A stretch of 23,500 bases of DNA from a virus, in the IMG/VR virus record IMGVR_UViG_3300010354_002644, positions 1-23,500 of that record. One strand, written 5' to 3'. The notes beneath the pieces were generated by a model. That model had not been told where the DNA came from. It did not search any database and saw only the letters and a program-made list of their open reading frames with translations. Shown in pieces: positions 1 through 6,696 of this stretch. The stretch's first letter is position 1. Every line of letters starts with the position of its first letter. The translations under genes were made by a program, and so were the position numbers.

Positions 1-879
1 ATTATGATTAGTAATCTGATGATGCAACTGAAGGGCGATGCTCTTAATGAAAATCTTGTTCGTCATATGGTGCTTACTGCCCTTCGTGCATTTGAAAAAC
101 AATACTCTCCTAAGTATGGTGAGATTGTTCTTGCATATGACAGCAAGCATTACTGGCGAAAAGAGGCATTCCCTTATTACAAACAGAATAGAAAGAAAGA
201 CCGAGAGGCATCCGACCTAGATTGGAATGCTATCTTTGAGGTTCTGAATAAGATACGAGACGAGATTAAAACCTTCTTCCCTTACAAGGTTGTCGAAGTG
301 TATGGCGCTGAAGCAGATGATGTCATCAGCACTCTTACTACTTACCAAGCATATCGCAACATCAAACTTCAGAAAGAAGGTGGTGACGGTGAAGAAGTAT
401 TGATTCTTTCGGGTGATAAAGATTTTATTCAACTACAGAAGTATCCTTTTGTAAAGCAATACAATCCTATTCTGAAGAAAGAAATTAAACATGCAGACCC
501 CAAAGCATATGCCAGAGAACATATCATTAAAGGAGATAAGTCAGATGGCATACCTAACTTCCTATCTGATGCTGATACATTTGTGGTAGGTAAGAGACAG
601 AAACCTATAAGTAAGAAAAACTTAGAAAAGTGGGTAAACCAAGACCCGTCTGTATTCTGTTTGGACCAACAAGCAAGAGAAAATTATGAGCGTAATCGGA
701 AATTAATCGATCTTACCTGCATTCCTGAACATCTTGCAACAGAGATTGTATCTTGTTACAAGTCACTAAATAGCAACGAAAGGAAAGTACCACTTGAATA
801 CTTTCAACAGCATCAACTCACTAAGTTGATGGAGGAATTTGTATTCCGTAATACACAACCACATTTTGAGGTGAAATAA
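1..879 (+). CDS. rnh: T4-type RNase H (5'-3' exonuclease/flap nuclease), 5' end cut by window
   Basis: This is the RNase H/FEN-family nuclease that T4-like phages use to remove RNA primers and 5' flaps from lagging-strand fragments. The frame is open to the left edge, and the usual N-terminal metal-binding Asp lies outside, so the gene is partial. Counting from the first ATG at base 4, visible metal-site motifs are D46 in YDSKHYWR, the EADD block at 103-106, GDKDF at 137-141 and GDKSDGI at 177-183. This order and spacing match T4 RNase H, and the remaining length fits the family (about 305 residues in T4). It is followed after 2 bases by the next gene, whose GAGGTG ribosome site lies within this gene's last codons, suggesting coupled translation in one operon. 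Confidence 0.9.
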   Translation: MMISNLMMQLKGDALNENLVRHMVLTALRAFEKQYSPKYGEIVLAYDSKHYWRKEAFPYYKQNRKKDREASDLDWNAIFEVLNKIRDEIKTFFPYKVVEVYGAEADDVISTLTTYQAYRNIKLQKEGGDGEEVLILSGDKDFIQLQKYPFVKQYNPILKKEIKHADPKAYAREHIIKGDKSDGIPNFLSDADTFVVGKRQKPISKKNLEKWVNQDPSVFCLDQQARENYERNRKLIDLTCIPEHLATEIVSCYKSLNSNERKVPLEYFQQHQLTKLMEEFVFRNTQPHFEVK

Positions 880-881
880 CC

Positions 882-1334
882 ATGGCAACTGATACTTATA
901 GACCACTCATTTCTGAGATTCTTCGTAAGGTTAATAACGCGAAGACAAAAGCAGAGAAGAAAGAACTGCTTGCAAAATATAATACACAAACACTGCGTAG
1001 CTTGTTCATCTGGAACTTCGATGAAACTGTTAAGTCGATGCTTCCTGAAGGAGAAGTTCCTTACACTCCTAACCCAGCACCAGAAGGAACAGACAACACT
1101 CTTCTAGAAAACGAAGGCAAGAAACTGTTTTACTTTGTTAAAGGTGGCGCTGACCACATCAGTCAGAGTAAGCGAGAGCAACTGTTTCTTGCTATGCTAG
1201 AGAACCTGCATCCAGATGAGGCAGAAGTTATTTGTCTAGTTAAGGATAAGAAACTTCAGACAAAGTACACGCGCATTTCAAAACCACTTATTCAAGAAGC
1301 GTTCCCCAACATTCAATGGGGGGGTCGTAGCTGA
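882..1334 (+). CDS. Conserved cyanophage protein of unknown function (DUF6433-like)
   Basis: A 150-residue soluble protein with no signal peptide or membrane segment. The N-terminal third is charged and helical (repeated Lys/Glu around residues 15-32). A Pro-rich stretch near 62-67 leads into a second helical part containing the HPDEAEVICLVKDKK segment. I recognise it only as a small protein that recurs in T4-like cyanophages next to replication genes; the DUF6433 link is from memory and not checked. The start at 882 is supported by GAGGTG 8 bases upstream. Its stop overlaps the next start (TGATG), so translation of the pair is probably coupled. Its position after RNase H hints at a role in DNA metabolism, which is inference only. 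Confidence 0.7.
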   Translation: MATDTYRPLISEILRKVNNAKTKAEKKELLAKYNTQTLRSLFIWNFDETVKSMLPEGEVPYTPNPAPEGTDNTLLENEGKKLFYFVKGGADHISQSKREQLFLAMLENLHPDEAEVICLVKDKKLQTKYTRISKPLIQEAFPNIQWGGRS

Positions 1335-1588
1335 TGAAGATTCTCCATCAAAACTGTGACCCTGAACTGGCAAACGATAGAGGTCTGCCGTATACTGCTT
1401 ACTTAGTTACCTATGAGATTGATGGAGCACTTGCTTATGACATAGTTATCCCAGATAAACAATTAGAAATCTTTGATTACTATTGGGATAGATATAGAGA
1501 AGGTCTCAAAGGTTGGAAGCAATCTGAAGGTAGAGTTAACCCTAAACTTTGGGGAAGTCAAACAAAAGAATCTAAGAAGAGGAAGTAA
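1334..1588 (+). CDS. Small conserved cyanophage protein, unknown function
   Basis: An 84-residue protein rich in aromatic residues (FDYYWDRY motif near the middle) with a basic C-terminus ending in a run of Lys/Arg. No catalytic motif, metal ligand set or membrane helix is visible. The ATG overlaps the previous stop by one base (TGATG) and a G-rich stretch a few bases upstream can serve as ribosome site, so it is very likely co-translated with the gene before it. The composition (acidic/aromatic body, basic tail) would suit a small nucleic-acid or protein adaptor, but nothing in the sequence assigns a function. Confidence 0.7.
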   Translation: MKILHQNCDPELANDRGLPYTAYLVTYEIDGALAYDIVIPDKQLEIFDYYWDRYREGLKGWKQSEGRVNPKLWGSQTKESKKRK

Positions 1589-1590
1589 AA

Positions 1591-1986
1591 ATGTCTATTA
1601 ATTTAACAAACAACGGGAAAGATATTTCTCTTTCCTATTTGGTTGGTAAATCTACTACTCCAGAAAATTTATTATTAAAATTATTTACCAATAATATTAC
1701 GACATTAACTGTTGCTGATACTGCAAGTACTTATGTTGAAGCATCTGGTGGTGGGTATGCATACAAAACTTTAACAGGTTCCAGTTGGTCTATTGCCAAT
1801 GGAATTGCTACATATCCTACCCAAACATGGACTTTTACTGGAGCTGTAGGAACTGTTTATGGTTACTACATTGTTAGGGCATCTACAGGAGACATTGTTT
1901 TGTCTGAAAAGTTTTCTGGTGGACCATATAATGTTCAAACAAATGGCGACAATATTTCAGTAGACCTTTCATTAACTATTTCTTGA
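1591..1986 (+). CDS. Beta-rich virion-like protein, unknown function
   Basis: A 131-residue protein with almost no charged residues, rich in Thr, Ser, Gly, Asn and aromatics. It has alternating beta-strand patterns (LLLKLFTNNITTLTV, YVEASGGGYAYKTLTGSSW, TWTFTGAVGTVYGYYIV). This texture, including the GGGYA...LTGSSW and VYGYYIV...SEKF segments, resembles small structural or decoration proteins that recur in marine phages, and is unlike its charged, helical neighbours. A strong ribosome site (GAGGAAG) lies about 6 bases before the ATG, implying high output. The gene sits inside a DNA-metabolism operon, an odd place for a virion protein. The structural role is inferred from composition only. Confidence 0.65.
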   Translation: MSINLTNNGKDISLSYLVGKSTTPENLLLKLFTNNITTLTVADTASTYVEASGGGYAYKTLTGSSWSIANGIATYPTQTWTFTGAVGTVYGYYIVRASTGDIVLSEKFSGGPYNVQTNGDNISVDLSLTIS

Positions 1987-1987
1987 T

Positions 1988-2188
1988 ATGACAGAAGAAA
2001 TCATTGACACAACAGCACAAGAGGTGGTAGAATCACCAGAGGTAGAACCGCAAACTCCTTTTATCAATCCAAAGATTAATCAATCTGAATTGAGAAAAGT
2101 GATTAAACAGTACAAGCGTTATCGCAAATCTACCCTTGCTGAAATTCGTCGTCTCGATGGTGTTCCCCAATATGACAATCCATTCTAA
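1988..2188 (+). CDS. Small acidic/basic bipartite protein, unknown function
   Basis: A 66-residue protein split into an acidic, Thr/Glu-rich N-terminal half (residues 1-22) that looks disordered and a basic helical C-terminal half (residues 29-58, several Lys/Arg, ending RRLDGVPQYDNPF). It has no recognised domain. The ATG comes one base after the previous stop, and the 3' end overlaps the chosen thyX start by 17 bases, so it appears translationally linked on both sides. Small proteins of this kind precede thyX in some cyanophages, as far as I recall. No function can be assigned. Confidence 0.6.
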   Translation: MTEEIIDTTAQEVVESPEVEPQTPFINPKINQSELRKVIKQYKRYRKSTLAEIRRLDGVPQYDNPF

Positions 2189-2816
2189 AGTTAAACTCAT
2201 TTCTGTTACCCCCGATGCAGAACAGACAATGGCATACGTTGCTAGAGTGTCTAACCCTAGTAACCAAGATAACGAGAACTATGCGGGGTTACTGCGTTAT
2301 TGTATTAAGCATAATCATTGGTCTGTGTTTGAACAATCTCATATGACACTTGAGATTGAAACAAATCGTGGTATCGCAGCTCAGATACTTCGCCACCGTT
2401 CGTTTACATTTCAAGAGTTTTCTCAGCGTTATGCTGATGCCAATCTTCTCGGTAGTGATATTCCTATTCCAGATCTTCGTAGACAAGATGAAAAAAATCG
2501 TCAAAATTCTACTGATGATCTTGATGGTTATTTGAAACTCACTCTACAGTCAGCAATTTCTGAGCACTTTGGCGCTGCTAACGCCCTCTACAAGCGCCTT
2601 CTGCACCATGGAGTCGCCAAGGAGTGTGCTCGCTTCGTGCTCCCTCTAGCGACGCCCACACGCCTGTATATGACGGGCTCGTGCAGGTCATGGTTGCATT
2701 ACATTGACCTTCGTTCTGCCCATGGCACTCAGAAGGAACACATGGAAATCGCTGAGCAGTGTAGAGAAATCTTTAAGGATCAGTTTCCAACGGTTGCGGA
2801 AGCCATGGAATGGTGA
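2172..2816 (+). CDS. thyX: ThyX flavin-dependent thymidylate synthase
   Basis: Makes dTMP from dUMP using methylene-tetrahydrofolate and FAD/NADPH, supplying thymidylate for phage DNA synthesis. The ThyX signature is present as RHRSFTFQEFSQRY (family pattern RHRxxS/TxxExSxR). The C-terminal part has CARFVLPLATPTRLY, the segment normally following the active-site region, and an SWLHYIDLR motif typical of substrate binding. The product is 214 residues from the ATG at 2172. An upstream in-frame ATG at 2136 adds 12 non-ThyX-like residues, so the internal start is preferred. The stop codon overlaps the -10 element of a promoter for the next gene. The 3' half is clearly more GC-rich than the 5' half, hinting at mosaic origin. 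Confidence 0.93.
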   Translation: MTIHSKVKLISVTPDAEQTMAYVARVSNPSNQDNENYAGLLRYCIKHNHWSVFEQSHMTLEIETNRGIAAQILRHRSFTFQEFSQRYADANLLGSDIPIPDLRRQDEKNRQNSTDDLDGYLKLTLQSAISEHFGAANALYKRLLHHGVAKECARFVLPLATPTRLYMTGSCRSWLHYIDLRSAHGTQKEHMEIAEQCREIFKDQFPTVAEAMEW

Positions 2817-2822
2817 TATAAT
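2794..2822 (+). promoter_or_regulatory. Sigma70-type promoter with extended -10
   Basis: A TTGCGG -35 element, a 17-base spacer and a perfect TATAAT -10 preceded by TGa (extended -10) lie across the end of thyX. The predicted start site is about 15 bases before the ATG at 2844, giving a very short leader that contains a 5-bp GGGTC/GACCC dyad and no clear Shine-Dalgarno. Probably read by host RNA polymerase early in infection. Confidence 0.7.
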
Positions 2823-2843
2823 AGGGTCAACCACACAGACCCG

Positions 2844-3407
2844 ATGAATATCTTCTATCTCAGCTACGATCCCCGAACGTGTGCCGCCGAGCATTGCGAC
2901 AAGCATGTGGTTAAAATGATTGTTGAGTATGCTCAACTTCTCTCCACTGCTCATCGTGTGCTTGACGGCATTCCTTATACTTCCAAAACTGCTAACAATC
3001 GTAATATCAAACGCTGGCGACTTGACAAACCACGCGAAGATATTCTATACAAAGCATCACATATCAATCATCCATCTGCTGTGTGGGTGAGACAATCACG
3101 TTCTCATTACAAATGGTTGTTTGATTTGTTTCAACATTGCTGTGTAGAATATACACGACGCTACAAAAAATATCACAGCACAGAAAGTTTAGTAAGTTAT
3201 CTTTGGGTTGCTCCATTTAGTATTCCCAATGCTGGGTGGATTGATCCACCTCCCGCGATGCCTGATAAATACAAGGTAACTGGAGATTCAATCCAGTCAT
3301 ATCGCAACTATTATATTGGAGACAAAGTTGCTTTTGCTACTTGGAAACCTCCATCTACTCCACCATTATGGTTTATTGAAGATGCCAACTTACAAATTCA
3401 AGGATAA
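2844..3407 (+). CDS. Conserved phage protein of unknown function (MNIFYLSYDP family)
   Basis: A 187-residue protein beginning MNIFYLSYDPRTCAAEHCDK, an N-terminal signature I recognise from many T4-like and other large phages. It has conserved Cys/His positions (C13, H17, C18, H21) that could bind a metal or form an active site, followed by an EYAQLLSTAHRVLDG helix and aromatic-rich segments (HINHPSAVWVRQS, HYKWLFDLF). Similar proteins are sometimes loosely annotated as DNA repair proteins, but I cannot support that here. It starts a short transcription unit behind an extended -10 promoter overlapping the thyX stop. Its end overlaps the next gene by 26 bases in another frame. Confidence 0.75.
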   Translation: MNIFYLSYDPRTCAAEHCDKHVVKMIVEYAQLLSTAHRVLDGIPYTSKTANNRNIKRWRLDKPREDILYKASHINHPSAVWVRQSRSHYKWLFDLFQHCCVEYTRRYKKYHSTESLVSYLWVAPFSIPNAGWIDPPPAMPDKYKVTGDSIQSYRNYYIGDKVAFATWKPPSTPPLWFIEDANLQIQG

Positions 3408-3612
3408 TAATACAGGTGAAGAGTTTGAGAAGTGGATGTATATGGCAGAGAGAGAACCATATCTTGAAGCTAATCCCCACATCACTCAGATGCCTACTAT
3501 TCTCCATGCGGTTTCCGAAGTAGGAAACTGGCAGAATAAAACTGACAGTGATTGGAAACACGTTATCAATCGCGCAGCAGATACTCCTGGTTCTAACATT
3601 AATCGTCTCTAA
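3382..3612 (+). CDS. Small conserved phage protein, FmdB-like N-terminus without cysteines
   Basis: A 76-residue protein starting MPTYKFKDNNTGEEFEKWM. The opening resembles the MPTYEYRC..CG..FE start of FmdB-type zinc ribbons, but the expected Cys pairs are replaced (N and T where Cys would be), so no zinc site is possible. A helical segment with YLEANPHITQMPTIL follows. The start is taken at the ATG at 3382 because the longer frame from a TTG at 3316 merely shadows the previous gene. It overlaps that gene by 26 bases and ends 2 bases before phoH. Function unknown; the FmdB relationship is a pattern impression, not a verified homology. Confidence 0.65.
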   Translation: MPTYKFKDNNTGEEFEKWMYMAEREPYLEANPHITQMPTILHAVSEVGNWQNKTDSDWKHVINRAADTPGSNINRL

Positions 3613-3614
3613 TT

Positions 3615-4373
3615 ATGCCTGTAAGAAATCGTAAGACAAAACAAGCTGTTCCAACGGGAATGAGCGTGAAACAAATGAAGCGTAAGAAGCCTCTCAACGA
3701 AGAATATTTCGCTAAGGATATCGAACCTCTTACAGATTCACAACGTAAGATGTTTGATGAGTGGAATAATGATAAGCATCTATTCGCTTATGGTGCTGCA
3801 GGAACTGGTAAAACATTCGTAGCACTTTACCTTGCTCTGAAGGATGTTCTCAATGAGAACACTCCATACGAAAAAGTTTATATTGTTCGCTCACTTGTAG
3901 CGACACGCGAGATTGGTTTCCTTCCTGGTGATCATGAGGATAAGTCATCTCTTTACCAAATTCCATATAAGAATATGGTAAAGTATATGTTTGAGTTATC
4001 AACTGATGAAGAGTTTGAGATGCTGTATGGTAACTTAAAGAATCAAGGCACCATTAGTTTCTGGTCTACATCATTCCTTCGTGGAACTACAATGGATAAC
4101 TGTATCATTCTTGTTGATGAAATGCAGAATCTAAATTTCCATGAACTTGATTCTATCATCACTCGCGTTGGTCAAGATTGTAAGATTATCTTCTCTGGTG
4201 ACGTTCAACAGACTGATTTGATTCGTACTAACGAACGTAATGGTATCCTTGACTTCCAAAAGATTATCAATACCATGGAAGAGTTTTCATCTATTGAGTT
4301 TGGTGTGCAAGACATCGTTCGTTCTGGTTTAGTTCGCAGTTACATTATTAGCAAAATTAATTTGGGATTCTAA
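3615..4373 (+). CDS. phoH: PhoH-like P-loop ATPase
   Basis: A PhoH-family ATPase, related to the N-terminal half of superfamily I helicases and carried by most marine T4-like phages. Its role in infection is unsettled (phosphate-stress or RNA-metabolism roles have been proposed). Walker A is GAAGTGKT (residues 60-67) and Walker B is IILVDEMQN (164-172). The SGDVQQTD motif (194-201) and the DIVRSGLVRSYI segment near 233-245 supply the sensor and arginine-finger positions of the family. The first 35 residues form a basic, probably flexible tail. At 252 residues it is of normal length for phage PhoH. The stop is directly followed by the ATG of the exonuclease gene, so the two are co-translated. 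Confidence 0.93.
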   Translation: MPVRNRKTKQAVPTGMSVKQMKRKKPLNEEYFAKDIEPLTDSQRKMFDEWNNDKHLFAYGAAGTGKTFVALYLALKDVLNENTPYEKVYIVRSLVATREIGFLPGDHEDKSSLYQIPYKNMVKYMFELSTDEEFEMLYGNLKNQGTISFWSTSFLRGTTMDNCIILVDEMQNLNFHELDSIITRVGQDCKIIFSGDVQQTDLIRTNERNGILDFQKIINTMEEFSSIEFGVQDIVRSGLVRSYIISKINLGF

Positions 4374-5048
4374 ATGTTTATTCATTCTTCGTCATTCACT
4401 CCTATTGAACTTGAAGCTGTTATGGTAGATGGTCGTAGGGTTTATCCAACACCTTCGGGTGGTAAGTATCCATCTATCACAACTGTTCTTGGGGTATGCC
4501 CGAAGAAGAAAAAGAAACTGAATGAATGGAAGCAGCGCGTCGGTTACGATAAAGCGCAAGCAATCTCCACCCGTGCTGCCACTCGCGGTACGGACTTCCA
4601 CAAGATGGTTGAAGATTTGCTCAATAACTGCTATAATGAAGACAACTTCAAAGGGAAGTTCCTCCCCCTTATGATGTTCAAAAATGCTGTTCCAACACTC
4701 AATAGAATCACTCAGGTCTATTTACAAGAAGCAGCATTATATTCTGACCACTTGGAAGTAGCAGGGCGAGTCGATTGCATCGGTGAGTTTGATGGTATTC
4801 CATCCATCATTGACTTCAAAACCTCAAAGGAAGAGAAGCGTGAAGAATGGATGGAAGATTATTACATTCAAGAAACTGCATATGGTTGCATGTTTTATGA
4901 ACTATATAATACACGCATCAAACAACTTGTAACTATCGTTGCCTGTGAAGACGGCAATACACAAGTCGTTATCAAGCAACCTAAAAAAGAATACTTAGAC
5001 CGACTAATCGAACTACGCTCTCTCTACCAGGAAATCTATGGAGGATAA
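4374..5048 (+). CDS. RecB-like PD-(D/E)XK exonuclease
   Basis: A single-domain nuclease of the PD-(D/E)XK superfamily, of the type described as MGME1-like or Cas4/RecB-like exonuclease in T4-like cyanophages. All family motifs are visible in order: RGTDFH (residues 71-76, the conserved His), E119 in QEAALYS, GRVD (131-134, first catalytic Asp), IIDFKTS (145-151, D147 and K149) and the QETAY motif (166-170). It probably processes DNA ends during replication/recombination or degrades host DNA; the substrate cannot be read from sequence. The ATG abuts the phoH stop. Length 224 residues with no accessory domain. Confidence 0.85.
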   Translation: MFIHSSSFTPIELEAVMVDGRRVYPTPSGGKYPSITTVLGVCPKKKKKLNEWKQRVGYDKAQAISTRAATRGTDFHKMVEDLLNNCYNEDNFKGKFLPLMMFKNAVPTLNRITQVYLQEAALYSDHLEVAGRVDCIGEFDGIPSIIDFKTSKEEKREEWMEDYYIQETAYGCMFYELYNTRIKQLVTIVACEDGNTQVVIKQPKKEYLDRLIELRSLYQEIYGG

Positions 5049-5067
5049 TATACTACAGGAAAAATTT

Positions 5068-5286
5068 ATGACAATTGCAAGATTCTCAGCAGAGGTTGAG
5101 ACACTTGTGAACAGTGATTCGATGAGTTACATTGATGCTATCATTCATTATTGTGATACCAATGATATTGAGTTAGAAACTGTGCCCAAGTTGATTTCAA
5201 AACCATTAAAAGAAAAACTAAGGCATGAAGCTCAACAGTTGAACTTCATTAAAAAAACTTCCCGTGCAAAGTTGATGTTAGTATGA
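5068..5286 (+). CDS. gp33: gp33-like late transcription coactivator
   Basis: Resembles T4 gp33, the RNA-polymerase-bound coactivator that links the sliding clamp to sigma-gp55 at late promoters. The core MSYIDAIIHYCDTNDIELETVPKLI... mirrors the T4 segment MSYLEATTAFLEENSIPETQFAKFI: a helix, a short turn with an acidic residue, and a second helix. The protein is 72 residues from the ATG at 5068 (AGGA 7 bases upstream). A longer version from the ATG at 5038, overlapping the exonuclease gene by 11 bases and with its own AGGA, adds 10 residues and cannot be excluded. The stop overlaps the next start (ATGA). Its presence fits the T4-type late boxes seen elsewhere in the window. Confidence 0.75.
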   Translation: MTIARFSAEVETLVNSDSMSYIDAIIHYCDTNDIELETVPKLISKPLKEKLRHEAQQLNFIKKTSRAKLMLV

Positions 5287-5627
5287 GCGACTTCTTTGAT
5301 TCAGACATCGTAAGAGAAGAGGCAAAAGAAATGGAGCGTCTTCAAATGAAAGCGATGGAACTTACACTTTCTGGTCCTATGCGAGGCACTAAGGAAGACC
5401 AACTTGAATACATTTCAACAGTGCGAGCACTTGTAGAAAAACAACAAGTGTTTTACATGCGTCTGAAACTTTCAGATGATGAAAGAGCACAGGACATGGT
5501 GACACAAATCGAAGAAGGTGCTAAAATGTTGTACGGATGGTGGGAGACAACTGATGTTCTTTCACTCATGCGTAACATGCTTGATAAGCTTGACGAGTTT
5601 GAGCAGGAGATCGAGGCAGAGGGTTGA
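5283..5627 (+). CDS. DUF1825-family protein
   Basis: A 114-residue helical, acidic protein that begins MSDFFDSDIVREEAKEMERLQ. The FFDSDIVREEAKE start and the VEKQQVFYMRLKLSDDERA block match the DUF1825 family, small proteins found in cyanobacteria and their T4-like phages; no biochemical role is known to me. It overlaps gp33 by 4 bases (ATGA), so the two are translated together, and its stop codon lies inside the -35 element of the gp32 promoter. The pairing with gp33 and gp32 suggests a job in replication or transcription control, which is inference. Confidence 0.8.
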   Translation: MSDFFDSDIVREEAKEMERLQMKAMELTLSGPMRGTKEDQLEYISTVRALVEKQQVFYMRLKLSDDERAQDMVTQIEEGAKMLYGWWETTDVLSLMRNMLDKLDEFEQEIEAEG

Positions 5628-5641
5628 CGCCGCCCTCTGCC
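5615..5641 (+). repeat. 9-bp perfect inverted repeat around the gp32 -35 element
   Basis: GGCAGAGGG (5615-5623) and CCCTCTGCC (5633-5641) form a perfect dyad whose 9-base loop contains the TTGACG -35 hexamer and the DUF1825 stop codon. It is not followed by a T-run, so it is not a standard terminator. It could be an operator-like dyad, an RNA hairpin protecting the upstream transcript end, or an attenuator. Confidence 0.7.
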
Positions 5642-5652
5642 CGTGGTATGAT
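5624..5652 (+). promoter_or_regulatory. Sigma70-type promoter of gp32
   Basis: TTGACG, a 17-base spacer, then TATGAT preceded by TGG (extended -10). The predicted transcript starts near 5659 and has a leader of about 49 bases before the ATG at 5708, ending in a GAGG ribosome site 7 bases from the start. T4 gp32 represses its own mRNA by binding the leader; the same could happen here, but no pseudoknot was demonstrated. Confidence 0.8.
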
Positions 5653-5707
5653 GAACAGGTGATGAGGCGTCACACAGACCAAATCTAAAACAATCCGAGG
5701 TAATCCT

Positions 5708-6628
5708 ATGTCTTTTGCTGACCTTAAGCGCAAATCTCAAAACTCCTTTGCTTCTCTGACTAAGGAACTTGAGAAAGCAAACTCTACTTCCACTAGCGAT
5801 GACCGCTTCTGGAAACCTAGCGTTGACGCCGCTGGTAATGGGTATGCTGTTATTCGTTTCCTCCCTGCTCCTGATGGTGAGGAACTGCCCTTCGTGAAAC
5901 TGTATTCTCACGCATTTCAGGGTGATGGTGGATGGTATATTGAAAACTCTTTGACTACTCTCGGGGGTAAAGACCCTGTGGGTGAAGTGAACCGCCGCCT
6001 GTGGAATAGTGGTCGTGATTCTGATAAAGAAACTGCTCGCAAGCAGAAGCGTAAACTGACCTACTACTCTAACATCTATGTTGTGAGTGACAAGGCAAAT
6101 CCTGAGAACGAAGGTAAGGTGTTCCTGTATAAGTACGGCAAGAAAATCTTCGACAAGATTACTGCCGCTATGCAACCTGAGTTCGAAGATGAAACTCCCG
6201 TGAATCCTTTTGACCTGTGGGAAGGTGCTAACTTCAAACTGAAGATCACCAACGTCGCTGGTTACTGGAACTACGACAAGTCCGAATTTGCTGCTGCTTC
6301 TGCACTCGCTGCTGATGATTCTAAACTGGAATCTATCTGGAAGCAAGCACACTCCCTTCAAGCATTCGTGTCTCCTGATAACTTCAAGAGCTATGAAGAA
6401 CTGGAAGAGCGTCTGAATCTGGTGCTCGGTATCACTCAGACCCCTGCTGCTGCCCGCGCTGCTCAGGTGACTCGCGTGATGGATGAGGAAGAGGATGAAG
6501 AGTTCTCTGCTCCCGCTCCTGTTGCTCGCCGTGAACCTGCGCTGCCTAAGGTTGCAGTCGCTGCTGGTGTAGATGAGGATGAAGATGATGCTCTCAGTTA
6601 CTTCGCTCGCCTTGCTGAAGAGGACTGA
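5708..6628 (+). CDS. gp32: gp32 single-stranded DNA-binding protein
   Basis: The phage SSB that coats single-stranded DNA in replication, recombination and repair. The 306-residue protein has the gp32 layout: basic N-terminal cooperativity region (1-20), OB-fold core with FVKLYSHAFQGDGGWYIEN (62-80), SNIYVVSDKANPENEGKVF and YGKKIFDK (121-150), and PFDLWEGANFKLKI (167-180), then a linker and a highly acidic C-terminal tail (258-306) that in T4 recruits partners. The zinc-binding Cys residues of T4 gp32 are absent: the protein has no cysteine, and S81, D89 and G92 occupy the equivalent stretch. It has its own promoter and terminator. Codon use is more GC-rich and regular than in neighbours, consistent with high expression. 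Confidence 0.95.
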   Translation: MSFADLKRKSQNSFASLTKELEKANSTSTSDDRFWKPSVDAAGNGYAVIRFLPAPDGEELPFVKLYSHAFQGDGGWYIENSLTTLGGKDPVGEVNRRLWNSGRDSDKETARKQKRKLTYYSNIYVVSDKANPENEGKVFLYKYGKKIFDKITAAMQPEFEDETPVNPFDLWEGANFKLKITNVAGYWNYDKSEFAAASALAADDSKLESIWKQAHSLQAFVSPDNFKSYEELEERLNLVLGITQTPAAARAAQVTRVMDEEEDEEFSAPAPVARREPALPKVAVAAGVDEDEDDALSYFARLAEED

Positions 6629-6654
6629 AACCAAAATCCATAGTTAAAAACTCT

Positions 6655-6686
6655 TTGGGCGGAAAAAAAATCCGCCCAATTTTTTT
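6655..6686 (+). terminator. Intrinsic terminator of gp32
   Basis: TTGGGCGGA (6655-6663), an all-A loop of 7 bases and TCCGCCCAA (6671-6679) form a 9-bp stem followed directly by seven T residues. It stops the gp32 transcript. A shorter A-rich stretch on the left (AAAAACTCT) could give weak termination of the opposing gp53 transcript, so it may act in both directions. Confidence 0.92.
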
Positions 6687-6696
6687 GTCTAAAAAG

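Noticed and set aside
5453-6634. Long minus-strand open frame (393 residues) opposite gp32
   Set aside because: It is a shadow of the regular codon use in gp32 and DUF1825: the translation is Ser/Arg/Leu-rich without motifs and there is no ribosome site or promoter.
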